Part shown: piece by piece, positions 25,301 through 37,500 of the stretch
How the letters are laid out: each line of letters opens with the position of its first letter
Numbering within the stretch: the first letter of the stretch is position 1
NCBI RefSeq assembly: GCF_050947335.1
Contig: NC_134989.1
Span: forward strand, 10,471,501-10,535,500
Origin: Megachile rotundata
Taxonomy: Eukaryota > Arthropoda > Insecta > Hymenoptera > Megachilidae
Reading direction: 5' to 3'
DNA: 64,000 bases
Made by a program: the position numbers and the translations under genes
Notes under the pieces: generated by a model
Databases searched by the model: none
What the model saw: the letters and a program-made list of their open reading frames with translations, nothing else
Told to the model about the DNA's origin: nothing

Positions 25301-26440
25301 ATTTTGATGGTTTTCATGGTGGTTTTTGGAATTTAACGAAAAGAAATGAGATTTTTGTATTATATATATCACTGAAAGATACTCTGTATATTATGTCATT
25401 GTTGCAATTTATTTTTTGATAAAATTTGTGGTATTTTATACTCTGCTACAATATTCTTACTACACTAATAACTTCAGTACTTTATTTAAACAAGTTTGTT
25501 ATTTTTTATTTTTTCAATATTTTATTATTCCATTTTATGTTTAAATTTCTTTACTGTTTTAGTATTCTGCCATTTTGTTGTTCTGCTATTTTAACATCTT
25601 ACTATATTTCTGTCTGAATATTTTACTTCTTACTGTTTCATTATCATTCCACAATTTTTGTCATTGTACCATTTTACTATTTTTTACATTTTATCATCTT
25701 AAAATTCATGTTATTACCTTACCGTTTAAATACTTTACTATTTTATTCTTTTATTACTTTACAATGTTACATTGTTATAATATAATGTAATAATTCTATC
25801 ATTTTATTATTTCATAGTAGACCTACACCATCAAATGTAGAATAAAAATTGTGTAATACAAAGCGTCGTTAAATACAAAACACCGCACAAAATTTTACGA
25901 TTCCCCATAACTCTCCATCATAACGTGAACAACCACGTGTTCGTAGTTCATTTGTACCTACACATGGCCACTTGTAGCTCCCCCGAAGTTTCAAAGGCAG
26001 CTGCATGAAACCCCCATAGCGAAACAGGATCCTCGTCGATGACTGTGTCGTGACTGCTTTAATGAATAACTGGAACAGCACCCTTCGCAGGGGTTGAAAA
26101 TTACCCCCTGCAACCTCGTGTTATCCTGCTACCGAACCGCCCTTGTTTTCCAATAAATACAAAGTGTGCGACTCGTAGCGGAGCAGTTAACAAAACGAGA
26201 TTCCTTTCGCACCCTTCAGAGGGTGAGACTCATTAGCGGAGAGACGCATTGGAAACCGATAAGACGTTATCGGAAATATTGGGTATACCAACTGGGGTTG
26301 ATGAGACCCTGCTCGATTTCCGGTTCAGTTTCCACCGAGCGTGCGAACGGTCGCGTTCGATTTATCGATTCTCTCGGGAGTGAGAGGCAGTGACGGACGA
26401 ATGTGGGGGACGAGGGGGCGACTTTGATGGAGGAAGTGAA
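22325..26440. other. Intergenic, no gene seen
   Basis: Mostly AT-rich unique sequence. Less AT-rich patches occur at about 23040-23300, 24130-24500, 24660-25030 and 25900-26430. From about 25400 to 25830 the sequence is T-rich low complexity built on TTTTACTATTTTA-like words. No exon or RNA gene could be supported. Confidence 0.45.
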
Positions 26441-27030
26441 GATTGTAGGATTTTTGGGATTTTTTTTTAGAGGGAATGGTATTTTGGGAAATTTGGGAAT
26501 TTAGGGACTTGAGAATTTGGGAATTTGGAAATTTAAGGACTTGAGAATTTGGGGGTTCAAGGAGTTGAAGATTTGAGAATTTGAGGATTTGGGGATTCGA
26601 GGATTTGTGGATTTGGGGATTTGTAGATGTGGAAAATTAAGAATTTAGGGACTTGAGAATTTGGGGGTTTAGGGATTCAAAGATTTTGAGCATTTGAAAG
26701 TTTGAGAATTTGAGGATTTGGGGATTCGGGGATTTATGTATTTGGGGACCTCAAGATTTGGGGATTTGTAGATTTGGAAAATTAAGAATTTAGGGACTTA
26801 AGAATTTAAGGCTTTAGGGGTTTGAAGATTTCGAGCATTCGAAAGTTTGAGAATTTGAAGACTTCAGAATTTGAGCATTTGATGACTCAAAATTTGTGGA
26901 CTTGGAACCTTGCAGACTCGACGATTTGTAAATTAGAAAAATTAAAAATTTAAGAACTTGAAAATTTGCGACTTCAAGGATTCCAATATTTGACCATCCG
27001 AGAATTTAAGAATTTAAAAAGAAATGATTC
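26441..27030. repeat. Degenerate G-rich minisatellite (GAGAATTTGGGGGTTTAGGG)
   Basis: Irregular array of words such as GGGACTTGAGAATTTGGG, GATTTGGGGATTTG and GAAAATTAAGAATTTAGG. It is more diverged than the other arrays, and units of about 8, 16 and 24 bp are mixed. G-rich strand is plus. Confidence 0.85.
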
Positions 27031-28869
27031 TAAAATAATTTGATAAATATTTGAAAAGTCAAAAATCATTTCTCATTCCCTCAACATGGTTCTCCCCCCA
27101 AAAAATTAAGGGGTGTTAAAAAATGAAATTCGCCATCAATCCGACCCTGACCCGGATGAACGAGACCTCTAGTTCTCGTATACAACCCCATTCCGTGAAC
27201 CAATCGGGAATTCCTATTCCCGATCGTCGAGCACCCTGTATTTATTGGCTATCGAACTTCGATACGCACCCCTGCGCTGTTGATGAACTCTCAATACTTC
27301 AAGTTCTCTCAAGATTTGCTTCGACGTCGTTTATCTTACGCCGACACCTTGAATCGATCTGACGTGACATACAAGGTAATAGTAAATAATTAATGCAATT
27401 TTTGTTGTACTTTTATTATCATTTTTTAATGATGAAATTGGATGTATGTATATGATGTACTGTTGAACGTTTGTGTTATGTTCTTCAAGTTGCTTCGGGT
27501 ATACAGTAATGAGGGTTGAGTAATGAGGGTTGAAGTTAGGGTTGAATATTTAAATGATGGTTTAAGAAATTCCATGTTATGTTTCTTTTAAGTTATGTTT
27601 TATTTGTTAATAAACGTGATGGTGAAGTGATTATAAGTAAGGACATGTATACATAATTTAGGAGATGTAATTAGGAATGTATTTAGGGATATAATTAGGG
27701 GAAGATATAATTATAATAAATAATTAATTTTTTTTATTATTGCTTTAGAAATGAATACGTGTATTTTAGATGATCCTTCATAAAATTATCTTCTACTTTC
27801 CTCAAGTAGAATTTATTAAAATAACAGGGTACAAGAAATTCTGAATAATTTAATTTTTTAATAAACTTAATGCAGCAAAATAATTTCTTGATCTACTACT
27901 CTTGTTTCATATCAATGTATTTAATTTGTAAATATACTTAGACAATTTCAAGAAAATATAACTGGAAAATTAGGGTGATTTTCTAATCACTCAGAGATAC
28001 TTTTTTTTATAAAAGTATAATTGGAAAATCAGGATGATTATAAAAACAGTAATATTAAAAAATCAGATCTTCAAGTGTCAACAGCTCTATCATGATTCGA
28101 ATAAATATCATGATTCTGTCTGAAGATTATCTCTCCTATTAATGATTCTGTAACCCTGTTCAAGAGGTAACACCATTGGCAAACCTCCTTGTCACATTCG
28201 TTTCCAATCAGTAAATCTCTTTTGTTACTTTCACTTCAGGACGTATTCTCAACACTGTTACACATTTTTAACGTATAATTCAATGCACACAACTTCTCAT
28301 TGTGATGACAATTTATAGATTTCATTTTTGCAAATACATTCATACTTGCAAACACTAGTGTCTTAAACCTGATTCAAATTATGAACGAAAAAGAATTCAT
28401 TGAACATCAAAACATTTGTAAATCGAATACTTAGAACACTTTCGACTGTGTAGAATACCAATATTCAACTTCTTATTGTTAGAATATTTCGAATACTTTA
28501 TTAGTTACTTAAGATTCTTCAAATATTTCGTACTCAAACTTTTACAGCTGTGATTGAACCTTGAAACGCCATCATCAGCACTTTCTCACGCACCAAATAA
28601 AATATTCATAAACAAATTAATTACAAACCCAAGTATCATCTACGTTAAGTTTGCCACATCTATATTTTCATGCGAGAATGTATGTTTTTGTGTATGTGTC
28701 ATGTGAGTCCTCAGCGTACCATTTTAACATAACAGCAGCATGTATTATATACCTTTTAATTCACGATTTAATTCACTTACATTTATATAAATTACACCCA
28801 GATAAACCTTACTATTCTACAAGTAACAATCTCATTATTCATTATAAAGTAAAAAGAAGTTAACAAAAG
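27031..28869. other. Intergenic, no gene seen
   Basis: A less AT-rich block at about 27110-27370 carries an open frame (27123-27362, plus) with no recognised family. The rest is AT-rich. Confidence 0.45.
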
Positions 28870-29540
28870 TTGACATCAGTGAATACAGTGGATATAAGAG
28901 GCTTAGCGTGGCGCATCCTCCATGTTTACGCAAAGCGACCGCACAGCGCCGCCGCGATGGCCGCCAGCGTGCCACCCTCCAACCGCAGGGTAGTTTACCC
29001 CCATCGAAAGGACACAATCCGAGATCCGTGGCAACGGTTGCGCGTTGAAATGCACACCTCCGTGATCGGATGTTCGCCTGGCACGGTGGCGGGCAACGGC
29101 GACGCTTCGCCCCGCGAAAGGAGCCGATAAAAACCTCCGGTAGCATCTTTTTCTCGGATCGACTTTCGAGGGACGAACGCCTGGAGACAGCCGGGGTAAG
29201 CTTCGTCTCGATGATCGGCCACTTAAGCAGCCGGCCATCTCACTATGGCCAGGATCGTATGGTGAACGAGGGGGTTCGCGCGGGCTGTATATCACGGATC
29301 GGTCCCGACGATTTATGATGTCTTTTTACGTGAACCTTCTTCTTCTTCGTTTTTCCTTCGACCTTTTTTTTCCATTCCCTTCGACAACGCGAACGTGTGC
29401 ACGCACACCAATTCAGGGTTATCGATCTCTGCCGATGATGGCTGACAGCGCCACCGCACACGCTGTCCTCGTCGCGCGCATATTTCCGCGTGCATATTCC
29501 GCTTTCGCTTCCAATCGTTATCATGCGTTCTAACTTTTAT
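28870..29540. promoter_or_regulatory. GC- and CpG-rich island, candidate promoter or first exon
   Basis: The most GC-rich stretch in the window, dense in CpG (for example GCGCCGCCGCGATGGCCGCC at about 28946), surrounded by AT-rich sequence. A consensus-like donor GGG|GTAAGCTT lies at about 29195 on plus, so the block could be a 5' exon of a gene whose coding exons lie elsewhere. Overlapping open frames on both strands are expected in GC-rich DNA. No domain is recognised. It may be a promoter, an enhancer or an old insertion. Confidence 0.4.
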
Positions 29541-30050
29541 TGGACGGCGTTATAATGCGTCATGGGTAATTAATAATGAGATTAGCACTTGTGAGATGGA
29601 ACTTTATGAACTACTTTTCGTAAGACTTTATTTTTGTTATGATGACTTCGAAGATGCATTCATGAATAGAATATTAATATATAATCCAATAGTACTTATA
29701 CATAATACTTGTAACAAGTACTTGTACTTGTATACATACTTGTCTTGCATATATAATATATGGGACACCTAGAGAGCCTTTTAGAGTTGATTTCATTGTA
29801 ATTTTATGGAAAAGCTTCCTGATTATGCATGGCTACTTGATGTTAAATTATATGGTACACTGCCTTGGACATTATAAAATGAGATTAGTATAATTTAATA
29901 AAGAAAATTGTGTGTACGTGTTGTTGCATGGGGATGTTAAAGTAAATAGAATTTTTGTCTCAGGTGTAATCTACCTTACCTGTTACATGAGTACTAAAAT
30001 TTTTGTAAATTAGCAAATCTGATTATGTAGAAATTAAATCTTAAAATTTA
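29541..30050. other. AT-rich spacer
   Basis: No gene or repeat structure beyond simple AT-rich sequence. Confidence 0.5.
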
Positions 30051-30240
30051 GACATTTGGGATTTAATATTTAAGGAATTCAGTAACTTCAAACTTTTGAA
30101 CTTGAAGGATAGGTTTAATGAATTTAGAACTTCATTTTAGAACATCAATTTAGGACTTCATTTTAGAACGTCAATTTAGAACTTCATTTTAGAACATCAA
30201 TTTAGAACTTCATTTTAGAACTCAATTTGGAACATCTTTA
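30051..30240. repeat. 26-bp tandem repeat (ACTTCATTTTAGAACATCAA)
   Basis: About four copies of a 26-bp unit made of ACTTCATTTTAGAACATCAA plus TTTAGA, starting near 30129; the spacing 30129 to 30155 is 26 bp. The left part is more degenerate. Confidence 0.8.
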
Positions 30241-31264
30241 ATTTGGAAAGTTTTCAACCACGATAAATAATTTCAAACCCAAGGGTGATATATCGGAAAA
30301 AACCCTCTTACACCCCGACGAATTTCTGCTCTCCTGTTGTAAAAAGCCTCGAGCCATCCCAAATCGAAGCCCGTTTGATCCGCGAAGACAATAATACAGC
30401 CCTGCCAATCGAGTTAAGGGCTCGAAGTATGTTTTCGACAGCATCGTACTTTCTCGATGGCATATACCGCTGATCCGGCATTCCTTCTTTCGTCTGCCGA
30501 CGATCTCGTGAATCTGCACAGTCGATGAAGAACGGAGGTGTGAAAAATCATCTCCTGAAACGACACGCCTGATACACGGGAAACGAGAAGCGAACGAAGA
30601 GACGAAAGCACGAAGCACACAGAGAATTATAGAAAAGAGATGGTCTGAGTTGATGAGATGGAATATCGAGGGTAGCTCATGAAATCCTAGTATGAAGAAG
30701 CTGAAGATCATCTAAACGCCAGATTCAGATATGTGGACGGTAGAACAGGTTATGTATGTGTGCCGTGTAATTATTCTGCTTCTCAGCCATTTTGTTGTCA
30801 AGGGTGACGGGTAATACATGAATAATAGAGACTGTAGGTGGTGTATAGTGATGTATATAATGAGTTTTATTATAGTTAAATGTATAAATAAATATTTGTG
30901 TACTATTTGGTAAATGAGGAATTGTGAAGATTGTGAGAAAGAAAGAAAAGATCGATGAAGAGTAAATAGAAATCTGTCGATTTTTTGGTTATGTGACGAA
31001 TGACGATGATTTCATTCTTTTATTCTGTCGTTTTAATACCTTAATATTTTTGCTATTTTATTATTTTGGTATTTTGTTAATTTTGTTGTATTATTTTATG
31101 ATGCATTTTTCCAAACTTGCAATTTGTTATTGTATTCATTTTTCATTATGTTACTAAACTAATATTACTGTGGGGAGACTTTTATTATGTCACTATTTTA
31201 CTATTTTAATATTTCACTGTTTTGCAATGTGTACCTACTTATGATACTATAAATATCAGTTTAA
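30241..31264. other. Intergenic, no gene called
   Basis: A less AT-rich patch at about 30280-30720 carries overlapping open frames on both strands with no recognised domain. T-rich low-complexity sequence follows at about 31010-31240. Confidence 0.45.
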
Positions 31265-32180
31265 TACACAGTGATACGCGTGGTAATTATAACGCATCAC
31301 AATCTGAGGCATGGCGATCTAATGCGTGGTGATACAACGAGTGGTAATTCCAACGCGTGAGAATTAGAAAACATAGTAATATAACGCGTGGTGATATAAT
31401 GCATGGGAATTACTACGTGTGGAAATTACAACGCATGGGAATTGCAACGCGTGAGAATTACAACTCGTAGTAATATAACGCGTGGCGATATAACGCGTGG
31501 AAATTACAAAACGTAGAAATTACTACGCGTAGAGATTACAATGCGTGGGAATTACTACGTATGGAAATTATAACGCATGGGAATTGCAACGCGTGAGAAT
31601 TACAACTCGTAGTAATATAACGCGTGGCGATATAACGCGTGGAAATTACAAAACGTAGAAATTACTACGCGTAGAGATTACAATGCGTGGGAATTACTAC
31701 GTGTGGAAATTACAACGCATGGAAATTGCAACGCGTGAGAATTACAACTCGTAGTAATATAACGCGTGGCGATATAACGCGTGAAAATTACAAAACGTAG
31801 AAATTACTACGTGTGGAAATTACAATGCGTGGGAATTACTACGTGTGGAAATTACAACGCATGGGAATTGCAAAGCGTGAGAACTACAACTCGTAGTAAT
31901 ATAACGCGTGGCGATATAACGCGTGAAAATTACAAAACGTAGAAATTACTACGAGTGGAAATTACAACGCATGGAAATTGCAATTCCTGGTAATGATAAC
32001 GCATGGAAATTAAAACGCGTGGGATTTACAACACGTAGTAGTATAACGCGTGAAAATAATAAAACGTGGGAATTACTACGTATGGAAATTACAACGCACA
32101 GAAATTACAATTCCTGGTAATTATAACGCATAGCAATTACAACACACAGGAATTACAACCCGTGGTATTTACTAGTAACG
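31265..32180 (-). repeat. Higher-order repeat, 142 bp made of nine 15-16-bp monomers
   Basis: Monomers such as AACGCGTGGAAATTAC, TACGCGTAGAGATTAC and AATGCGTGGGAATTAC. The landmark ATTGCAACGCG recurs at 31441, 31583, 31725 and 31867, exactly 142 bp apart. Monomer lengths in one unit are 15, seven of 16, and 15. The edges are diverged single monomers. The consensus is the reverse complement of the monomer at 15590-16500, so the two arrays lie in inverted orientation about 15 kb apart. Confidence 0.95.
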
Positions 32181-33100
32181 TTAAATACGTACACATATGA
32201 AAGCATACACATTCTCCATAGTTACGCCAATGATCATTACATAATTCAATCAAACTCGAATCTTGGCAAAAGAGAACGAAGAGGAAGTGGCAGAACATCA
32301 GCGATCTGGCAACTGGTCCAGAGTCCAGTGTTCGAGTAAGATGAAATAAACACCAGCTGCCCTTACATGAGATCCTGGTCGCAAGATGTTGAAGATCATC
32401 TCGAGAAACGGTCCATTATCGTTGCATCTGGATCATCTGTTCTCGCAGAGGCTTCAGGTCATTCGATTGTTCAGCCTGTCTCGATAAAATCGAACTACCT
32501 ATCATGCGCGGGAAATCTTGGCGCGAAATTCAAATCTTAGAAACCTTTTATGATAATCAAGATACATTTCTTTTGTGTTAGGTACTTTTTAGATGATCCA
32601 AATTATCATTTTGTGTTAATAGATACATTTTTTATATATCTTTAAGTATGTCTACAAATTGTATGCTTTAGATCAAACTTAAATACTTGTGATGTTCAAT
32701 AATGAAACTATGAATTCGTTTTCAGTTCATTTGTTGTATATAACTCACTTACAATGTTTATTATCACAGAAAGTTTCTGTTATCACAAAATAACTGATAA
32801 ATAAAATAATGTGTAGAATAATAATATTATTAAATTATTGAAAGCCTGTTTCTGAAGACATATGTACCTACTTCATATGCACCGTTCAGACTGACTGAAA
32901 CTACGAATCCAATATTCAATAATCGTTTAATAAAATACTCATTTATATAAAATTAACTAACTTACTAAAAGTACATAAAGAATGCTTGAGTAAAGTAATA
33001 TTTAACCTTTGTGATCTGAGCTGATATAATATAAAATTGATCAACGTAAGGGAATTACAATTACAAAGGAACAAAAGAGTATTAAAAGAGTCATCATTCG
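32181..33100. other. Intergenic, no gene seen
   Basis: A less AT-rich patch occurs at about 32260-32530, otherwise AT-rich. No supported gene. Confidence 0.5.
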
Positions 33101-33670
33101 TGATCGACCATTTTCTTCGCACACTTTCCATCTCATTGATCCACGCCACATGAATGAAACCCGCGTTCGCGTGACTGCGCATGCGTACAAGACCACGCGG
33201 TCCCGTTCGAACAAGATGGTCGCCACCTCACTCTTCTGCGTTCCTGTTCAACGAGAAGCACAAAAGTGAGTGGTGAACAAATGGTAGACGAACGACGGCA
33301 ACATGGTAACGACTAAGAAAGCAAATGACGTTGGTCACTTTGCGGATTCGTTAAGATGGCGAACTCGTTTCCTCTTCTTTCGCGTCTTCGAGGCTCACAC
33401 CTGTTTCACGCTGCCGACATTTTCGTTGCTGGACGAATGAATGAGGGAACAATACGTTTCTTGTGGTTCATGCAATCCTGGTCCACGCGGAACAAGAATG
33501 CGAGTGGTGAACCAATAAGCAAGAACGAGGCGAGACGAGAAGAACGCAAAATGGTGTTCGGTGAATGGAAAGCAGGAAACCTTGATAACGTAATCGAACA
33601 CGCTTGTATGTGGCCGCGTGGACTTTGGCCTGTTGAATGCGGTAGCGGTGAATTGGAAATGAGGCTTTAG
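33101..33670. promoter_or_regulatory. Candidate promoter region with NRF-1-like and YY1/Pho-like sites
   Basis: Less AT-rich block containing TGCGCATGCG at 33176-33185, which matches the palindromic NRF-1/erect-wing core, and two AAGATGG words in YY1/Pho-like context (33213-33219 and 33353-33359, the latter AAGATGGCG). A 104-codon open frame (33356-33670, plus) starts at the second AAGATGG, a good initiation context, but the product resembles nothing I know. The block could be the promoter and first exon of a noncoding or unrecognised gene. The carboxylesterase is transcribed toward it and ends near 34400. Confidence 0.35.
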
Positions 33671-33779
33671 TTCTTTGTACTGATGGCTGTGTACAGGCGG
33701 AATTTGCTGACTTGAATATTTCTAATTGGGTTCTATGTTTTTGCTTTTCTGGATTGACTAATTTTTAGATGTCTATATT

Positions 33780-34300
33780 TGGGGGCTTGGAAATTGGGTA
33801 ATTTCGGAATTTTTTAATTTCTGATGGTTGAAATTTTTTGTCAAGGTTTTTAAGTTTTGAAGTTTGTGAATTTCAAATTCCTAAATTCCTAAACTATCAA
33901 ATTGTCGAATTCCTAAATTTCCAAATTCAAAATTCCCCAATTTCCAAATTTTCAAATTTCCAAATTTCCAAATTCCAAATTCTCCAATTTCCAAATTTCT
34001 AAATTCCTATATTGTCAAATTCCCAAATTTCCTAATCCCTAAATATCCAAATCATTAAATCTCCAAATCCTGAAGTCCCCAAATCCCTAAATCTCCAAAT
34101 CCTGAAATCCCCAAATCCCTAAATCTCCAAATCCTGAAATCCCCAAATCCCTAAATCTCCAAATCCTCAAATCCCCAAATCTCCAAGTCTCCAAATCCCT
34201 AAATCCCTAATTCTCAAAAACCCTAAATTTCCAAAATCACCAAAATCCCCAAAGTACCCCAAATTCCCAAAATTCCCAAAGTATCCAAAATCCCAAAATC
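33780..34300. repeat. 32-bp minisatellite (AAATCCCTAAATCTCCAAAT)
   Basis: The centre (about 34050-34200) has perfect 32-bp units made of AAATCCCTAAATCTCCAAAT plus CCTGAAATCCCC; copies start at 34081 and 34113. The flanks are degenerate CCAAATTTC words. It lies just past the 3' end of the carboxylesterase. Confidence 0.9.
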
Positions 34301-34416
34301 CCTAAAACAATAAAAGCACCATAATAAAACATAATTCATTGCAATAACAACAGAATTTTATTTCCACAAATTTTAACAGATTCAATGATATATACGTATA
34401 AAACCCAGTAAAAGTG

Positions 34417-34422
34417 TTTATT
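34417..34422 (-). promoter_or_regulatory. Polyadenylation signal AATAAA of the carboxylesterase
   Basis: AATAAA on the minus strand about 100 nt after the stop codon at 34521-34523. It is a suitable signal and the nearest canonical one I saw. Confidence 0.5.
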
Positions 34423-34520
34423 GAGAAGTGTACACTTTTATAACACAATATGATTATAATGACACTTATTTTCTAGTTATATTCAATATGTTGGTAGGAT
34501 AATATTTGTATTATATAAGA

Positions 34521-37500
34521 TTATGGCATGACATCCTTGTACTTCCCCTTCCAGAAATCAAATACGTCTTTTTCCAAATCTTTCTCCAACTTTAATTCTT
34601 GATCAATAACTAAGTAATGACCGTCACTTCCCACTGGTTCCCACTTCACTGTGACGTCATTGTCCATCTTCGATGAAGGATGTCTAAAAGAAGCAAGGAT
34701 GTAAAAGAATTATTTCTAAATTAATGCTGAATGAACATTCAGAAATTTAAGTATGTAAAAAGAAATTCTGCAAATGGCACTTTCTCAAGAACCTGTCTTT
34801 TACTTGCAATGAATAATTTTAAAAATTAGTTTCGTACAATAAGTAATGTCAAAAAATATTAATACGTGTGTTACTATAATAATTTACAATTCTTAGTAAA
34901 TTTATAATATAAGCAACAAGTTTTAAATATTTTTTTTTGTGTTAATATATAAATTATTAAGTTGAACAAGTTTTAAATATTTTTTTTTATGTTAATATAT
35001 AAATTATTAAGTTGAACAAGTTCTAAATATTTTTTTGTGTCAATATATAAATTATTAAGTTTAACATTTACAGCTGCATTTATTTATACTCTTCAATTTC
35101 ACACAATTATGTTCAACGATCACTAACACGTCAATAACGAAAATCAACAACAAATATTGAAAATAACTGAACAAAATAATAGGAAAAGTAACGAACCCAT
35201 CTTTGGCAAAGTTCGTCCACATTTTAGTGATCATATTCGTCATCTTCTCCGCAGGAGAGCCGGGTTCTGGCAAATTCTTGAATGCGTGAGAGTAAAATAT
35301 GTAATACAATTCATCACCGTGTGCAGCACCTATGAACAAATAAGTTACATTAGAATGACTAATATCGTTACTAATAATTTATCTGTTATAATAAAAAATC
35401 AGTAATTTACCATCGGTAACACCGTGGAGGTTCTTCATAAAACCGGTTGGAGCCTCATAAGTATACAAATATTCGAAAACTGGAGCTGAATTTCGATTCT
35501 TTATAATTTCAAGCGATAACACCTCTCCTGCCTTGACGTAAATGTCTCCTATCATCTGCACAATACAAATTAATTAATTATTTAGTAGAGTAGGAAATAG
35601 TGCTACTCTAAAATTTTTAGATTCATCAATTTTCATATTTTAGAATTTTTAATCTCTAAATTTTCAAATTTTCAAATTTCCCAAATTCTCAAACTTTCAA
35701 ATTTCCCAAATTCTCAAACTTTCAAATTTTCCAAATTCTCAAACTTTCAAATTTCCCAAATTCTCAAACTTTCAAATGTTCATGATTCCAAATTTTCAAA
35801 TTTCCGATTCCTCATGTCACCGAATTTCTAAGTTTCCAAATTCTGAAACACACAATTTTCAAAATTTCCAACTCCCCAAATTTTCACGTTCCGAAATTTT
35901 TAGATTTCTAAATTTCTCACTCACCAAATTCCCAAATTCTCAAACTTTCAAATCACAATATTCTCATATTTCTAAATCACCGAATTCCCAAAACACATAG
36001 TTCTACCCCCAAAAAACATACGCTCCGCCCATCTTGAATATAAAAATTATACTCTGTGCGCAGCCACGTATAAAAATGATTATATTACCGTGGCGTATTC
36101 TTTAAGATCGTCCTTCGATATTTGCTTTTCACCGAAATAGTGATTTCTCAAACACTCGCCATTTTTCTTCTTCCAAGTCGTATCGGTGAAGTTCAAATCG
36201 TCAGGAAGGAATATGTCTGGTTCAGTGTTTAGTAATTCGATAGAATCTAGCATGCCTGCAAAAGTTGAATCATTTTTTATATACAAATTTCATGAAGCTT
36301 CAAATAGTGTTAATATTCTGCTAATTAGAATGGCGTTCAATAACAAAATTGAATATCTCGTTAATCATGGTGTTGCGTACCCTGAGCGAAGAATATGCCT
36401 TCATCTTTGGTGAGCCCAGTCAGGAAAGGCACATTCGCCAGTCTTCCAGATTTTATCATTGTCCAGGGATCATTTGGAAGAAATATATCCTGTCCCATGT
36501 CTGCTTCGACCGATGGGACGAAAGATATCAGGCGGCCATTCAGAGGATTCTGTGATCGCAGTTAAAAAGAAATTAAAATTAGTACTTTATATATTTATTA
36601 GTACTTCATTTTATATTTTGTATTCGTACTTTCAGTAGCTTGTAATGTACTATTATTTGATATTTATATGGTATTCATTCTGGGTTACTTTCTAGTATTT
36701 ACACTGATATTAAGAGAAGATTATTATTTATTAATTAAAGTCACCCTCAAGAAATCGCCTTAGCAATTTTTGTCGTTTAAAATAAGAAACCTATAGTCAC
36801 CTAACTTTGATTTCAACTTTGTTTTCGTCTTCAATTAAAATTTTAAAGAATTAAGAAAAATATCCAAGCAACTAACCAGAGTTTTATCCAATTCTATCGT
36901 GGCATCAACGATATCTTTCACATGAAATTCCGTCAACTTCTGCACCAACTCCGCACTATCTGTCGTGTGTATTCCAAGAGACTCTCCCAACTTGAAAGCC
37001 AGTTCCCTAGAGTTGTACGTTATTGCCCATGGGTTAAGTATGTTTCCACTTTGTACAATAGCTGCGGTGAACAATCCTGAAGCACCACATAACAATCAGT
37101 AATTTTCAAAGTTTTTAAAACCTTGAATCCTGAAGCACCACATAACAATCAGTAATTTTCAAAGTTTTTAAAATCTTGATTAAAATTACCTTCGGACATA
37201 GGTGATAACATATGATACATAACGGAAGCTCCTCCAGAACAGTGACCAACCAGGGTGACTCTGTTAGGACAACCACCGAAGAAGTGTATATTGTCCTTCA
37301 CCCATTTCAAGGCTAGTACTTGATCCTTCATTCCTGCGTTTCCAGGAGCATTTTTGTCTTGCGTGTTCAGGTATCCTTGAGTGTGAAACATATAATGTAA
37401 ATTGTGGTGTAAAATATGGAAAGTTGGTGATGGTTAATTGTGGATTTTTTAGACCCTTGTGCCACAATGATATTCATGACGCACTGTTCAAATGTGATAA

